Assembly (NCBI GenBank): GCA_027490345.1
Contig: JAIXYF010000486.1
Location: 1-6,323 of the forward strand
DNA from: Novosphingobium sp.
GTDB lineage: Bacteria; Pseudomonadota; Alphaproteobacteria; Sphingomonadales; Sphingomonadaceae
DNA: 6,323 nucleotides
Direction of reading: 5' to 3'
The number at the start of each line of letters is the position of its first letter. The first letter of the stretch is position 1. The translations under genes and the position numbers were made by a program. Below are positions 1 to 5,784 of this stretch, piece by piece. Below the pieces are notes generated by a model. That model ran no database searches. It was not told the origin of the DNA and saw nothing but the letters and a program-made list of their open reading frames with translations.

Positions 1-1638
1 ACCGATCCGCGCCGCCCGCGCCGGAATCCCCTCCCACAGCGGCAGCAGCGCCATGGCTGCCACCGCCAGCGGCAGCACCGCCGCCATCGGCAGGTCCGGC
101 CCTACGCCCTGCATCACCTGATGGCCCAGCGCGAGCATAAAGCCCGAAATCGGCGCGGCAGAAATCATCGTCCCGAACCATGATATGCCATCATTTTTGC
201 GCGCCGCAGCCATCGCCTCGGCCGTGAACAGCAGCGGCAGCACCACGATATATCCCGCTGTTGGTGCCAGCACTTGCAACACCAGCCCCAACACCAAAAG
301 CGGCAACGCCGCGCCCGCCATGGCCGTCGGGGTCGGCTTCCACACCCCCATGGTGAGCAGGAATGCCGCAAGCCCGCTTGCCAGCGCCATCACCTCAAGC
401 CGGGGAATAGCCGCCAGCCGGTCGTAATAATTCGCCTCGCCCGGAGCGAGGCTGATCTGGTTCATCGCCCAGAGCACCGCCCCCGCCAGCACGATCAGCG
501 CCAACATCCGCCCCGCACCCGCAGCCACAGCTTTCGCGCGCCCGCCGTGCCGCGCTGCCTGGACGAGCCTGACTGCCGCATAGGCGATCATCAGCCACCC
601 GGCCCACGCCGGATAGACCAGCAGGCCAAGGCCGAACACATCGAAGAACACCTCGTCCGCCGCCTTGCCTGGCAGCGGCTCGGCGCGCAGCAGATCGCGC
701 GTCAGATCGAGCACTTGTGCGCCCATGTCCTGCAGCGCGCCCTGATCGAGCGCACCCGGCGTCGCCTTGGGGGAATGATACAGTTGCGGCCGCCCGATGA
801 AGGCGAAGTTGTAGCTCGTCCAAGGCCCGCCCCGCGTTTCGGAAAGATCGGTATCGTTGGGCAGCACCTTGTAGAGGAACACGGCCAGCGAAGTTCCGCC
901 CGGCCGCGCGATCGCCCCTGCCGCGCGCGCAATCGCCGCGCCATTGTCCGCCGAAGTTTCGAACAAAGTCGTCCGCCCTCCGCCCCCGCGCGCCTCGACA
1001 TTGATCACCGCGCCGACATGCGCCCGCAGCGGATCGGCGGTGAAAAAGTGGTGCGCCCCGTCCAGCCCCAGTTCTTCGCCGTCGGTGATGAGCACGATGA
1101 GATCGCGCGCCGGTTGCCCTCCGGCGCGCACCGCCCGCGCCGTCTCCAGCAGCGCCGCCACCCCCGCCGTATCGTCTGCCGCGCCGGGCGATCCGCCCAC
1201 CGTATCGTGGTGCGCCATCAGCAGCACGGCGGGCAGCGCGCGGTTCTGGCCCGGCAGCACACCGATCACGTTGGACAGCGTGGGCGCCGGATCAACCTTC
1301 CCGCTCCACCGCGCCAGCCGCTGCGCGCTTGGCGGCGGCGCGGTGAAGCGCGCCTCGCGCACCAGCATCCCCAGCGCCTGCATCCGCGAAGCGATATGCG
1401 CGCGCACGGCGGCATTTTCGGGCGATGCGGCCAAGTGCGGGCGCGCCGCGATTGTCCGCACATCGGCCATGGCGCGTCCGGCGGCAAAAACCTGCGGCGG
1501 CGCATCGGCCCCCACAGGCGCGGGCGGCGTGGTGGCCCGCACGCCCAGCGCCGCGCCCAGAACCAGAGCCACCAGCAACGCCAGACGTTTGTTTCCCTGC
1601 CCCAAAGTCCTCTCCCGCAGTGAGATTTTGTTAACCAT
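1..1638 (-). CDS. M28-family membrane metallopeptidase, C-terminus cut by left edge
   Basis: The reverse strand is open from ATG at 1638 to base 1, 546 codons without a stop, and continues beyond the window. An in-frame TAA lies three codons upstream of the ATG. Seen: a hydrophobic N-terminal segment (about residues 19-33, signal anchor), then a zinc aminopeptidase domain with M28-type ligands: HHD at 143-145, DD at 155-156, EE at 188-189 (general base and ligand), E215 in NVEARG, and H288 in LYHSPKAT. A region with about seven hydrophobic segments follows (roughly 336-357, 377-394, 414-433, 440-456, 462-478, 490-506, 516-534). Peptidase plus multi-pass C-terminus is the architecture of the Fxna/PFF1 branch of M28, whose members are, from memory, around 750-800 residues, so some 200 residues are probably missing here. 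It would cleave peptides outside the cytoplasm, at the inner membrane; the substrate is unknown. The ligand set looks complete, so I expect an active enzyme. It is divergent to the desaturase gene. Confidence 0.88.
   Translation of the reverse strand, partial: MVNKISLRERTLGQGNKRLALLVALVLGAALGVRATTPPAPVGADAPPQVFAAGRAMADVRTIAARPHLAASPENAAVRAHIASRMQALGMLVREARFTAPPPSAQRLARWSGKVDPAPTLSNVIGVLPGQNRALPAVLLMAHHDTVGGSPGAADDTAGVAALLETARAVRAGGQPARDLIVLITDGEELGLDGAHHFFTADPLRAHVGAVINVEARGGGGRTTLFETSADNGAAIARAAGAIARPGGTSLAVFLYKVLPNDTDLSETRGGPWTSYNFAFIGRPQLYHSPKATPGALDQGALQDMGAQVLDLTRDLLRAEPLPGKAADEVFFDVFGLGLLVYPAWAGWLMIAYAAVRLVQAARHGGRAKAVAAGAGRMLALIVLAGAVLWAMNQISLAPGEANYYDRLAAIPRLEVMALASGLAAFLLTMGVWKPTPTAMAGAALPLLVLGLVLQVLAPTAGYIVVLPLLFTAEAMAAARKNDGISWFGTMISAAPISGFMLALGHQVMQGVGPDLPMAAVLPLAVAAMALLPLWEGIPARAARIG
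1603..1616 (-). promoter_or_regulatory. Possible alternative start (TTG, 1605) with Shine-Dalgarno for the M28 peptidase
   Basis: The ATG at 1638 has only a weak AGG just upstream, nearly touching the start. Eleven codons downstream, a purine-rich GGGAGAGG (1616 down to 1609, reverse strand) sits in front of an in-frame TTG at 1605, with GGGAG about 6 nt from the TTG. Starting there would leave a short charged N-terminus directly before the hydrophobic segment, a normal signal-anchor shape. I kept the ATG because it is the stronger start codon, but the TTG is a real competitor. Confidence 0.35.
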
Positions 1639-1687
1639 GCCTGATTAGGACTTATCGGCAGGATCCGTAAGGCCGGAGTGCGACCCC
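1639..1687. promoter_or_regulatory. Divergent intergenic region between peptidase and desaturase genes
   Basis: These 49 bases lie between two divergent start codons, so both promoters must be here or reach into the flanking coding sequence. I see no good -35/-10 pair on either strand: TTGTTA at 1628-1633 has a poor -10 at 17 bp spacing, and the reverse-strand candidates are equally weak. An imperfect 10-bp dyad, CCTGATTAGG (1640-1649, 8 of 10 symmetric), lies directly upstream of the peptidase ATG. GGAG at 1675-1678 is the probable ribosome binding site of the desaturase gene, 9 nt before its GTG. Confidence 0.4.
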
Positions 1688-2689
1688 GTGTTCATCATTC
1701 ATCAGTTCACCGCGCACGAGGATCATTCGGCGAATTTCGCCGCGATCCGCACCGAGCTGTTCGATGCAGAGGGCAAACCCTTCACCGCGCTGCTCAAGGA
1801 TCTGAAGCCCGATTACCCGCGCGTGTGGCGCGATATCGCGGTGGGCTATGTCGGCCTCGTCTGGGCCATTGCCAGCACGGTGTGGTTCGCTCAGTTCGGC
1901 CCCGCCGGGATGATCGCCGCCGTTCTGTTCGGCGCGGCTGGCGCCGGCTTCTGGATCGCCTATCTCCAGCTGTTCATCCACGAAGGCGCGCATGCCAATC
2001 TGGCAAAGAGCCGCAAGACCAGCGACCTCTTGTGCGATCTGCTGATCGGCTGGATGATCGGCACCAGCGTGCGCAAGTACCGCAAGGTGCACTTCGAACA
2101 TCACCGCGCCTTCGGCACCCGGACCGATGCCGAAAACACTTATTTCCGCCCGCTTGACGGGGCGTTCATCATCAAGGCCCTCACCGGCTGGCGCGTGATC
2201 GAAGTCCTCCTCGCCCGCAGCCGCCTCACCGCGCCCAAGGCCAAGGCGGCAAACGAAGGCGCAGTTCGGGACAAGCTCGTTCTCCTTGGAGGGATCGCCG
2301 CGCACCTTGCCATCCTGGCTGCGCTGCTGCTCACCGGGGGGTGGGCTGCAGCCCTTGCATGGGTGATCGGCGTCGGCGTCGTCTTCCCGTTCCTTGGCGC
2401 GCTGCGCCAGCTTCTCGAACACCGCTCGCTCGATGCGCGCGGCGCGGTTGATTACCGCGAGGTCGATCATGGCGGCTATACTCGCTTGTTCGGCACTGGC
2501 CCTTTCGCCCGCCTGTTCGGCGCGGCCGGGTTCAACCGCCACTTGCTCCACCACTGGGAGCCCAGCGTGTCCTACACTTGCTTCGACGACCTCGAAGCCG
2601 TGTTCGAACGCGTCGGCATGGGCCCCGCGATGGACGCCCGCCGCACCACTTATGGCGCCGCCTTCCGCGCGCTCTACAATCGCAAGTAA
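1688..2689 (+). CDS. Membrane fatty-acid-desaturase superfamily protein (three histidine boxes)
   Basis: This 333-residue protein starts at GTG 1688, supported by GGAG 9 nt upstream. It carries the three histidine clusters of membrane di-iron desaturases and hydroxylases: HEGAH (98-102), HFEHH (135-139) and HLLHH (285-289), plus an EH pair at 244-245. Hydrophobic segments lie at about 53-70, 72-95, 114-126, 199-216 and 219-238, with the histidine boxes on the loops, as expected for an inner-membrane enzyme with a cytoplasmic di-iron site. Family members use O2 and electrons from a ferredoxin or cytochrome to desaturate or hydroxylate an acyl chain, sphingoid base or carotenoid-like substrate. 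No cytochrome b5 domain is present, so the electron donor is encoded elsewhere. The stop lies 11 bp before the methyltransferase start, so the two are likely co-transcribed. The superfamily is clear; the substrate and desaturation versus hydroxylation are not determinable here. Confidence 0.87.
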   Translation: MFIIHQFTAHEDHSANFAAIRTELFDAEGKPFTALLKDLKPDYPRVWRDIAVGYVGLVWAIASTVWFAQFGPAGMIAAVLFGAAGAGFWIAYLQLFIHEGAHANLAKSRKTSDLLCDLLIGWMIGTSVRKYRKVHFEHHRAFGTRTDAENTYFRPLDGAFIIKALTGWRVIEVLLARSRLTAPKAKAANEGAVRDKLVLLGGIAAHLAILAALLLTGGWAAALAWVIGVGVVFPFLGALRQLLEHRSLDARGAVDYREVDHGGYTRLFGTGPFARLFGAAGFNRHLLHHWEPSVSYTCFDDLEAVFERVGMGPAMDARRTTYGAAFRALYNRK

Positions 2690-2694
2690 AGAGG
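2688..2694 (+). promoter_or_regulatory. Shine-Dalgarno fixing the methyltransferase start
   Basis: AAAGAGG overlaps the desaturase TAA stop and lies 6 nt before ATG 2701. The frame is also open upstream to an ATG at 2578, but that extension would overlap the desaturase gene by over 100 bases and encodes an arginine-rich sequence typical of an out-of-frame reading. This settles the start at 2701 and suggests that translation of the two genes is coupled. Confidence 0.75.
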
Positions 2695-2700
2695 CCGCCC

Positions 2701-3681
2701 ATGAACGCCCCCGCTCTGTTTCCCGAGCTTGCCGAAATGACCGGCACCGAATTTGCCGGGCATCGCCCCCAATGCCCGCTGTGCGGCAAGCACGAGACGC
2801 GCTTCCACGCCGAAGCCCGCGATATCGAGTATTGCACCAGCCACGAGGACTGGATCTGGCACGCCTGCGATCCGTGCGGCGTGCTGTTCATCGATCCCAT
2901 GCCGGTCGACCGGCTGGGCGAGATCTACCCGGCGAATTACTATTCCTATGGTGCGGGCAAGGCGTCCACGGTCCAGAAGATCAAGGAAGCGCTGGATCGC
3001 CGCCGCTTCAAGAGCCTGCTCGCCGCCGTTCCGGGCGAGAACCTGTCGGTCCTTGATATCGGCGGCGGCAGCGGCTGGCTGCTCGATATGGTCAAGGGCG
3101 CCGATGCCCGCGTGACGAAGACTACGGTGGTCGACCTTGACGGCGGTGCGGCGCAGCTTGCCCGCGCCAAGGGCCACACCTTCGTGCAAGGGCGTATCGA
3201 GGATGCCGAGCTGGACGGCCAGTTCGATTTCATCCTGATGCTCAATCTGATCGAACATGTCTCTGATCCGCGCGCCATGCTGGCCAAAGTGCGCCGCTTG
3301 CTGAAACCCGGCGGCCAGCTGTTCATCAAGACGCCCAATTACATGTCGCTCGATGCGCGCCTGTTCCGCCACCGCTCGTGGGCCGGTTTCCACACCCCGC
3401 GCCACTTCGTGCTGTTTCAGCGCCGCAGCCTTGAAGCGCTGGCGCAGGAGTGCGGGCTGGAGACGGTGAGCTTCAGCTACACGCAAGGCGCGCCGTTCTG
3501 GTCGGTTTCGCTGCTCGAAGAACTGCGGCGGCTGGGCCTTGTGAAAATCACCACGCAGCGCCCTGCCGTCAGCCACCCGCTGATTCCGCTGCTCCAGGCC
3601 GCCAGCGCGGCGTTCGATTTCCTGCGCCGCCCGTTTGCGCCGCTCAGCCAGATGGAACTGGTGCTCAGGCCCGCCGAATAG
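2701..3681 (+). CDS. Class I SAM-dependent methyltransferase with N-terminal Cys4 putative zinc site
   Basis: The protein has 326 residues. Near the N-terminus are two CxxC pairs, CPLC (25-28) and CDPC (56-59), spaced like a small zinc-ribbon module. A Rossmann-type methyltransferase domain follows: motif I DIGGGSGW (119-126), the acidic SAM-ribose residue in VVDLDGG (143-149), a post-II segment FDFILMLNLIEHVSDP (175-190) and LKPGGQLFIKTPN (201-213). This is the UbiG/Methyltransf_11-like pattern. The C-terminal third has a basic/aromatic stretch (about 223-242) and an amphipathic end (about 293-316) that could sit on a membrane; that is inference. It should transfer a methyl group from SAM to a small molecule or lipid/sugar precursor; the acceptor cannot be read from sequence. 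Its position 11 bp behind the desaturase gene suggests a shared pathway. The N-terminal cysteines resemble those of sugar or polyketide/lipid methyltransferases more than of RNA enzymes. Confidence 0.88.
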   Translation: MNAPALFPELAEMTGTEFAGHRPQCPLCGKHETRFHAEARDIEYCTSHEDWIWHACDPCGVLFIDPMPVDRLGEIYPANYYSYGAGKASTVQKIKEALDRRRFKSLLAAVPGENLSVLDIGGGSGWLLDMVKGADARVTKTTVVDLDGGAAQLARAKGHTFVQGRIEDAELDGQFDFILMLNLIEHVSDPRAMLAKVRRLLKPGGQLFIKTPNYMSLDARLFRHRSWAGFHTPRHFVLFQRRSLEALAQECGLETVSFSYTQGAPFWSVSLLEELRRLGLVKITTQRPAVSHPLIPLLQAASAAFDFLRRPFAPLSQMELVLRPAE

Positions 3682-3807
3682 CCTGTCTCCATAAATTTCA
3701 ATAATACTGCACTTAAGGCAATCACCCAGACTGGCAAAGCCGGGCCAACCCTCCTAAAGCGCTGAGGATACGCGAATCCCCCTGCTTCAGGAAGCTGACG
3801 CCCGCCC
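3682..3807 (+). promoter_or_regulatory. Non-coding leader before rpiB, probable promoter region of the housekeeping operon
   Basis: This is the largest plus-strand gap. It opens with an AT-rich patch (3691-3720, 22 of 30 bases A or T) in otherwise GC-rich DNA. AATAAT at 3700-3705 matches a -10 hexamer at 5 of 6 positions, but no reasonable -35 lies 15-18 bp upstream. Downstream are only short stems: TCCT/AGGA (3752-3755 with 3765-3768), GGAT/ATCC (3766-3769 with 3776-3779) and GCTT/AAGC (3784-3787 with 3792-3795). None is followed by a T tract, so I see no intrinsic terminator for the methyltransferase gene. I do not recognise a glycine, SAM or other known riboswitch. Promoter function is inferred from position and composition. 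Confidence 0.35.
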
Positions 3808-4260
3808 ATGCGCATCGCCATTGCCTCTGATCACGCCGCCTTCGATCTCAAGGCCGAGCTTGCCGCTCATATCGCCGCGCTGGGCCACGAAGTGCTCGAT
3901 CTCGGGCCGGACAGCACCGCCAGCGTCGATTATCCCGATTATGGCTACAAGCTCGCCGAAGCCGTCGCTTCCGGCGCGGCGGAGCGCGGGGTGGCGCTGT
4001 GCGGTTCGGGTATCGGCATTTCCATCGCGGTGAACCGCCACCCGGCGCTGCGCTGCGCGCTTGTCAGCGAACCGCTGTCCGCCGCGCTCAGCCGCTCGCA
4101 CAATGATGCCAATGCCATGGCCATGGGCGCCCGGATCATCGGCCCTGAAATGGCCAAGGCCTGCCTCGAAGCGTTTCTTGCCGGCGAATTTCTCGGCGGC
4201 CGCCATGAAGGCCGCGTTGCCAAGCTTTCCACCCCTGTTTTCACGAAGGAGCCCCGCTGA
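3808..4260 (+). CDS. rpiB: Ribose-5-phosphate isomerase B
   Basis: This 150-residue protein has the usual family length. RpiB interconverts ribose 5-phosphate and ribulose 5-phosphate in the cytoplasmic non-oxidative pentose phosphate pathway. Seen: the N-terminal SDHAAF motif (D8, H9), active-site C65 in LCGSGIGISIAVNR, the SEPLSAALSRSHNDAN block with H98, N99 and D100, and the GGRH phosphate-binding region (130-133). These align with E. coli RpiB (DHVGF, CGTGVGISIA, SRQHNDTN, GGRH). The second-motif glycine is alanine (DHAAF rather than DHxGF), a mild change. ATG 3808 is the only sensible start because an in-frame TGA lies at 3796-3798; the nearest purine-rich site (AGGAAG, 3789-3794) is rather far away, so initiation may be weak. 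It heads the operon and overlaps glyA by one base. The LacAB-type sugar isomerases are the main alternative, but the motifs and neighbours favour RpiB. Confidence 0.95.
   Translation: MRIAIASDHAAFDLKAELAAHIAALGHEVLDLGPDSTASVDYPDYGYKLAEAVASGAAERGVALCGSGIGISIAVNRHPALRCALVSEPLSAALSRSHNDANAMAMGARIIGPEMAKACLEAFLAGEFLGGRHEGRVAKLSTPVFTKEPR
4246..4251 (+). promoter_or_regulatory. Strong Shine-Dalgarno for glyA inside the rpiB 3' end
   Basis: AAGGAG sits 8 nt before the glyA ATG at 4260 and inside the last codons of rpiB. It is the strongest ribosome binding site seen in the window, which fits the high expression usual for serine hydroxymethyltransferase. The TGATG stop/start overlap additionally allows re-initiation by ribosomes that finish rpiB. 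Confidence 0.8.
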
Positions 4261-5570
4261 TGAACGCTGCAGCACCCTCACTCGATATCCGCAAGCCCGG
4301 CTTCTTTACCGAACACCTCGCGGCGGCCGATCCCGAAGTCTACGCCGCGATCCGCGGTGAACTGCACCGCCAGCAGACCAAGATCGAGCTGATCGCGTCC
4401 GAAAACATCACCAGCCTCGCCTGCCTCGAAGCGGCCGGTTCTGTGTTCACCAACAAGTACGCCGAAGGCTATCCCGGCAAGCGCTATTATGGCGGCTGCG
4501 AATATGCCGACGTCGTCGAGACGCTGGCGATCGAGCGCGCCAAGGCGCTGTTCGGCTGCGAATTCGCCAACGTGCAGCCCAATTCGGGCAGCCAGATGAA
4601 TCAGGCCGTGTTCCTTGCGCTGCTTTCGCCCGGTGACAGCTTCATGGGCCTCGATCTCAATTCGGGCGGCCACCTCACGCATGGTTCACCGGTCAACATG
4701 TCGGGCAAGTGGTTCAACCCCATCGCTTATGGCGTGCGCCGCGAAGATCACCAGATCGACATGGACGAAGTTCGCCGTCTGGCCCACGAACACAAGCCCA
4801 AGCTGATCATCGCGGGCGGCACCGCTTATTCGCGCGTGTGGGATTGGGAAGCCTTCCGCACCATCGCAGACGAGATCGGCGCGTATCTGCTGGTCGATAT
4901 GTCGCACATCTCCGGCCTCGTGGCGGGCGGCGCGCATCCCTCGCCCATCCCGCACGCGCATGTCGTGACGACCACCACGCACAAGTCCTTGCGCGGCCCC
5001 CGCTCTGGCGTGATCCTGACCAACGACGAGGCGCTGGCCAAGAAGTTCAACATGGCCGTGTTCCCCGGCCTGCAGGGCGGGCCGCTGGTCCACATCATCG
5101 CCGCCAAGGCCGTCGCCTTTGCCGAAGCGCTGAAGCCTGAATTCAAGGCCTATGCCCATCAGGTTGTCGCCAATTCGCGCGCGCTTGCCGCAAGCCTTGC
5201 CGAAGCAGGCCTCGGCATCGTCTCGGGCGGGACGGACAACCACTCGATGCTGGTGGATCTCACACCCAAGGACGTGACCGGCAAGGCCGCTGAAAAGGGG
5301 CTCGACCGCGCTTGGCTCACTTGCAACAAGAACGGTATTCCCTTCGATACGAGCTCGCACTTCGTCACCTCGAGCATCCGCCTCGGCACGCCAGCGTGCA
5401 CCACGCGCGGCTTCCGCGAGGACGAGTTCCGGCAGATCGGCGCGCTCATTGCCGAAGTGGTCGATGGCCTTTCGCGCAACGGCGATGAAGGCGATGGCCA
5501 GGTGGAAGAAGCCGTGCGCGTCAAGGTTGAAGCGCTGTGCGCCCGCTTCCCGATCTATCCGGAGCTTTGA
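4260..5570 (+). CDS. glyA: Serine hydroxymethyltransferase
   Basis: This 436-residue cytoplasmic PLP enzyme interconverts serine plus tetrahydrofolate with glycine plus 5,10-methylene-tetrahydrofolate, the main source of one-carbon units. Seen: the N-terminal substrate segment IELIASEN (42-49), YPGKRYYGGCEYAD (71-84), GGHLTHGSPVNMSGKWF (136-152), the cofactor aspartate in LVDMSH (D213, H216), and the PLP lysine K242 in TTTTHKSLRGPR. The carboxylate-binding arginine is R374 in SSIRLGTPA. Length is normal for alphaproteobacteria and the C-terminus is intact. Odd points: the segment at about 362-381 reads FDTSSHFVTSSIRLGTPACT, where the family usually has a proline before FVTSGIR and the glycine of SGIR; here they are histidine and serine. 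MSHISGLVAGG (214-224) and DRAWLTC (349-355) are also less usual. The catalytic lysine and arginine are kept, so I expect a normal enzyme. It overlaps rpiB by 1 nt, and the next gene begins 4 bp after its stop. Confidence 0.96.
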   Translation: MNAAAPSLDIRKPGFFTEHLAAADPEVYAAIRGELHRQQTKIELIASENITSLACLEAAGSVFTNKYAEGYPGKRYYGGCEYADVVETLAIERAKALFGCEFANVQPNSGSQMNQAVFLALLSPGDSFMGLDLNSGGHLTHGSPVNMSGKWFNPIAYGVRREDHQIDMDEVRRLAHEHKPKLIIAGGTAYSRVWDWEAFRTIADEIGAYLLVDMSHISGLVAGGAHPSPIPHAHVVTTTTHKSLRGPRSGVILTNDEALAKKFNMAVFPGLQGGPLVHIIAAKAVAFAEALKPEFKAYAHQVVANSRALAASLAEAGLGIVSGGTDNHSMLVDLTPKDVTGKAAEKGLDRAWLTCNKNGIPFDTSSHFVTSSIRLGTPACTTRGFREDEFRQIGALIAEVVDGLSRNGDEGDGQVEEAVRVKVEALCARFPIYPEL

Positions 5571-5574
5571 AACC

Positions 5575-5778
5575 ATGGCCGGAAACGACGATATCGCCGC
5601 CCGCGCCAAGGCCGAAATCGAAGGCATGGCCAAGCAGGGCATGGATCACCCTTCGACCAAGCCCGTGCTGATCGGTGCGGGCGTGGGCGCGGTGGCGGGT
5701 GCGCTCCTGCCGTTCGTGTCACTTCCGCTCGGCCTTGCGGTTGGCGCGGGCTACGCGTTCTGGAAGCGGATCAAATAA
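5575..5778 (+). CDS. Small two-helix membrane protein of unknown function
   Basis: I do not recognise this 67-residue protein. ATG 5575 lies 4 bp after the glyA stop, with GGAG (5561-5564) inside the end of glyA about 10 nt upstream. The frame is open further upstream, but that extension is out of frame with and inside glyA, so 5575 is the start. The first 30 residues are charged and hydrophilic and probably helical (AARAKAEIEGMAKQGMDHP). Residues 31-63 form two short Gly/Ala-rich hydrophobic stretches split around LPFVSLP, followed by a basic end, WKRIK. The glycine spacing (GAGVGAVAGA, then GLAVGAGY) resembles a glycine-zipper-like membrane hairpin. With the basic tail, both ends are probably cytoplasmic. 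It sits inside the operon with 4- and 6-bp gaps to glyA and nrdR, so it is translated with housekeeping genes. The reading frame is clean; the function is open. Confidence 0.8.
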   Translation: MAGNDDIAARAKAEIEGMAKQGMDHPSTKPVLIGAGVGAVAGALLPFVSLPLGLAVGAGYAFWKRIK

Positions 5779-5784
5779 AAGCGA

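Noticed and set aside
274..1623. A 449-codon plus-strand open frame opposite the peptidase
   Set aside because: Its translation is arginine-, histidine- and proline-rich with no domain pattern, while the reverse strand over the same bases encodes a coherent M28 peptidase with all metal ligands. It is an antisense shadow of high-GC coding DNA.
1628..1656. TTGTTA as a -35 box for the desaturase gene
   Set aside because: The hexamer 17 bp downstream (CTTATC) matches the -10 consensus poorly, so the pair is not better than chance.
1652..2554. A 300-codon minus-strand open frame opposite the desaturase gene
   Set aside because: No recognisable motif, and the plus strand carries three histidine boxes in correct order. 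Codon periodicity shadow.
2578..2700. N-terminal extension of the methyltransferase to ATG 2578
   Set aside because: It overlaps the desaturase coding region by over 100 bases, gives an arginine-rich out-of-frame product, and lacks the good ribosome binding site seen before ATG 2701.
2674..3576. A 300-codon minus-strand frame opposite the methyltransferase gene
   Set aside because: Low-complexity Ala/Arg/Gln-rich product without motifs; the plus strand has a clear SAM-binding domain.
3732..3747. TGGC/GCCA hairpin as terminator of the methyltransferase gene
   Set aside because: The stem is only 4 bp with an 8-base loop and there is no following T tract.
3682..3807. Riboswitch (glycine, SAM or cobalamin type) ahead of rpiB-glyA
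   Set aside because: None of the conserved core sequences I know for these classes is present, and the stems are only about 4 bp.
5449..5574. N-terminal extension of the small membrane protein to ATG 5449
   Set aside because: It lies inside glyA in another frame; ATG 5575 directly follows the glyA stop and begins a sensible protein.
4686..5642. A 318-codon minus-strand frame opposite glyA
   Set aside because: It lies entirely across the highly conserved glyA sequence and the start of the small gene, and shows no family signature.
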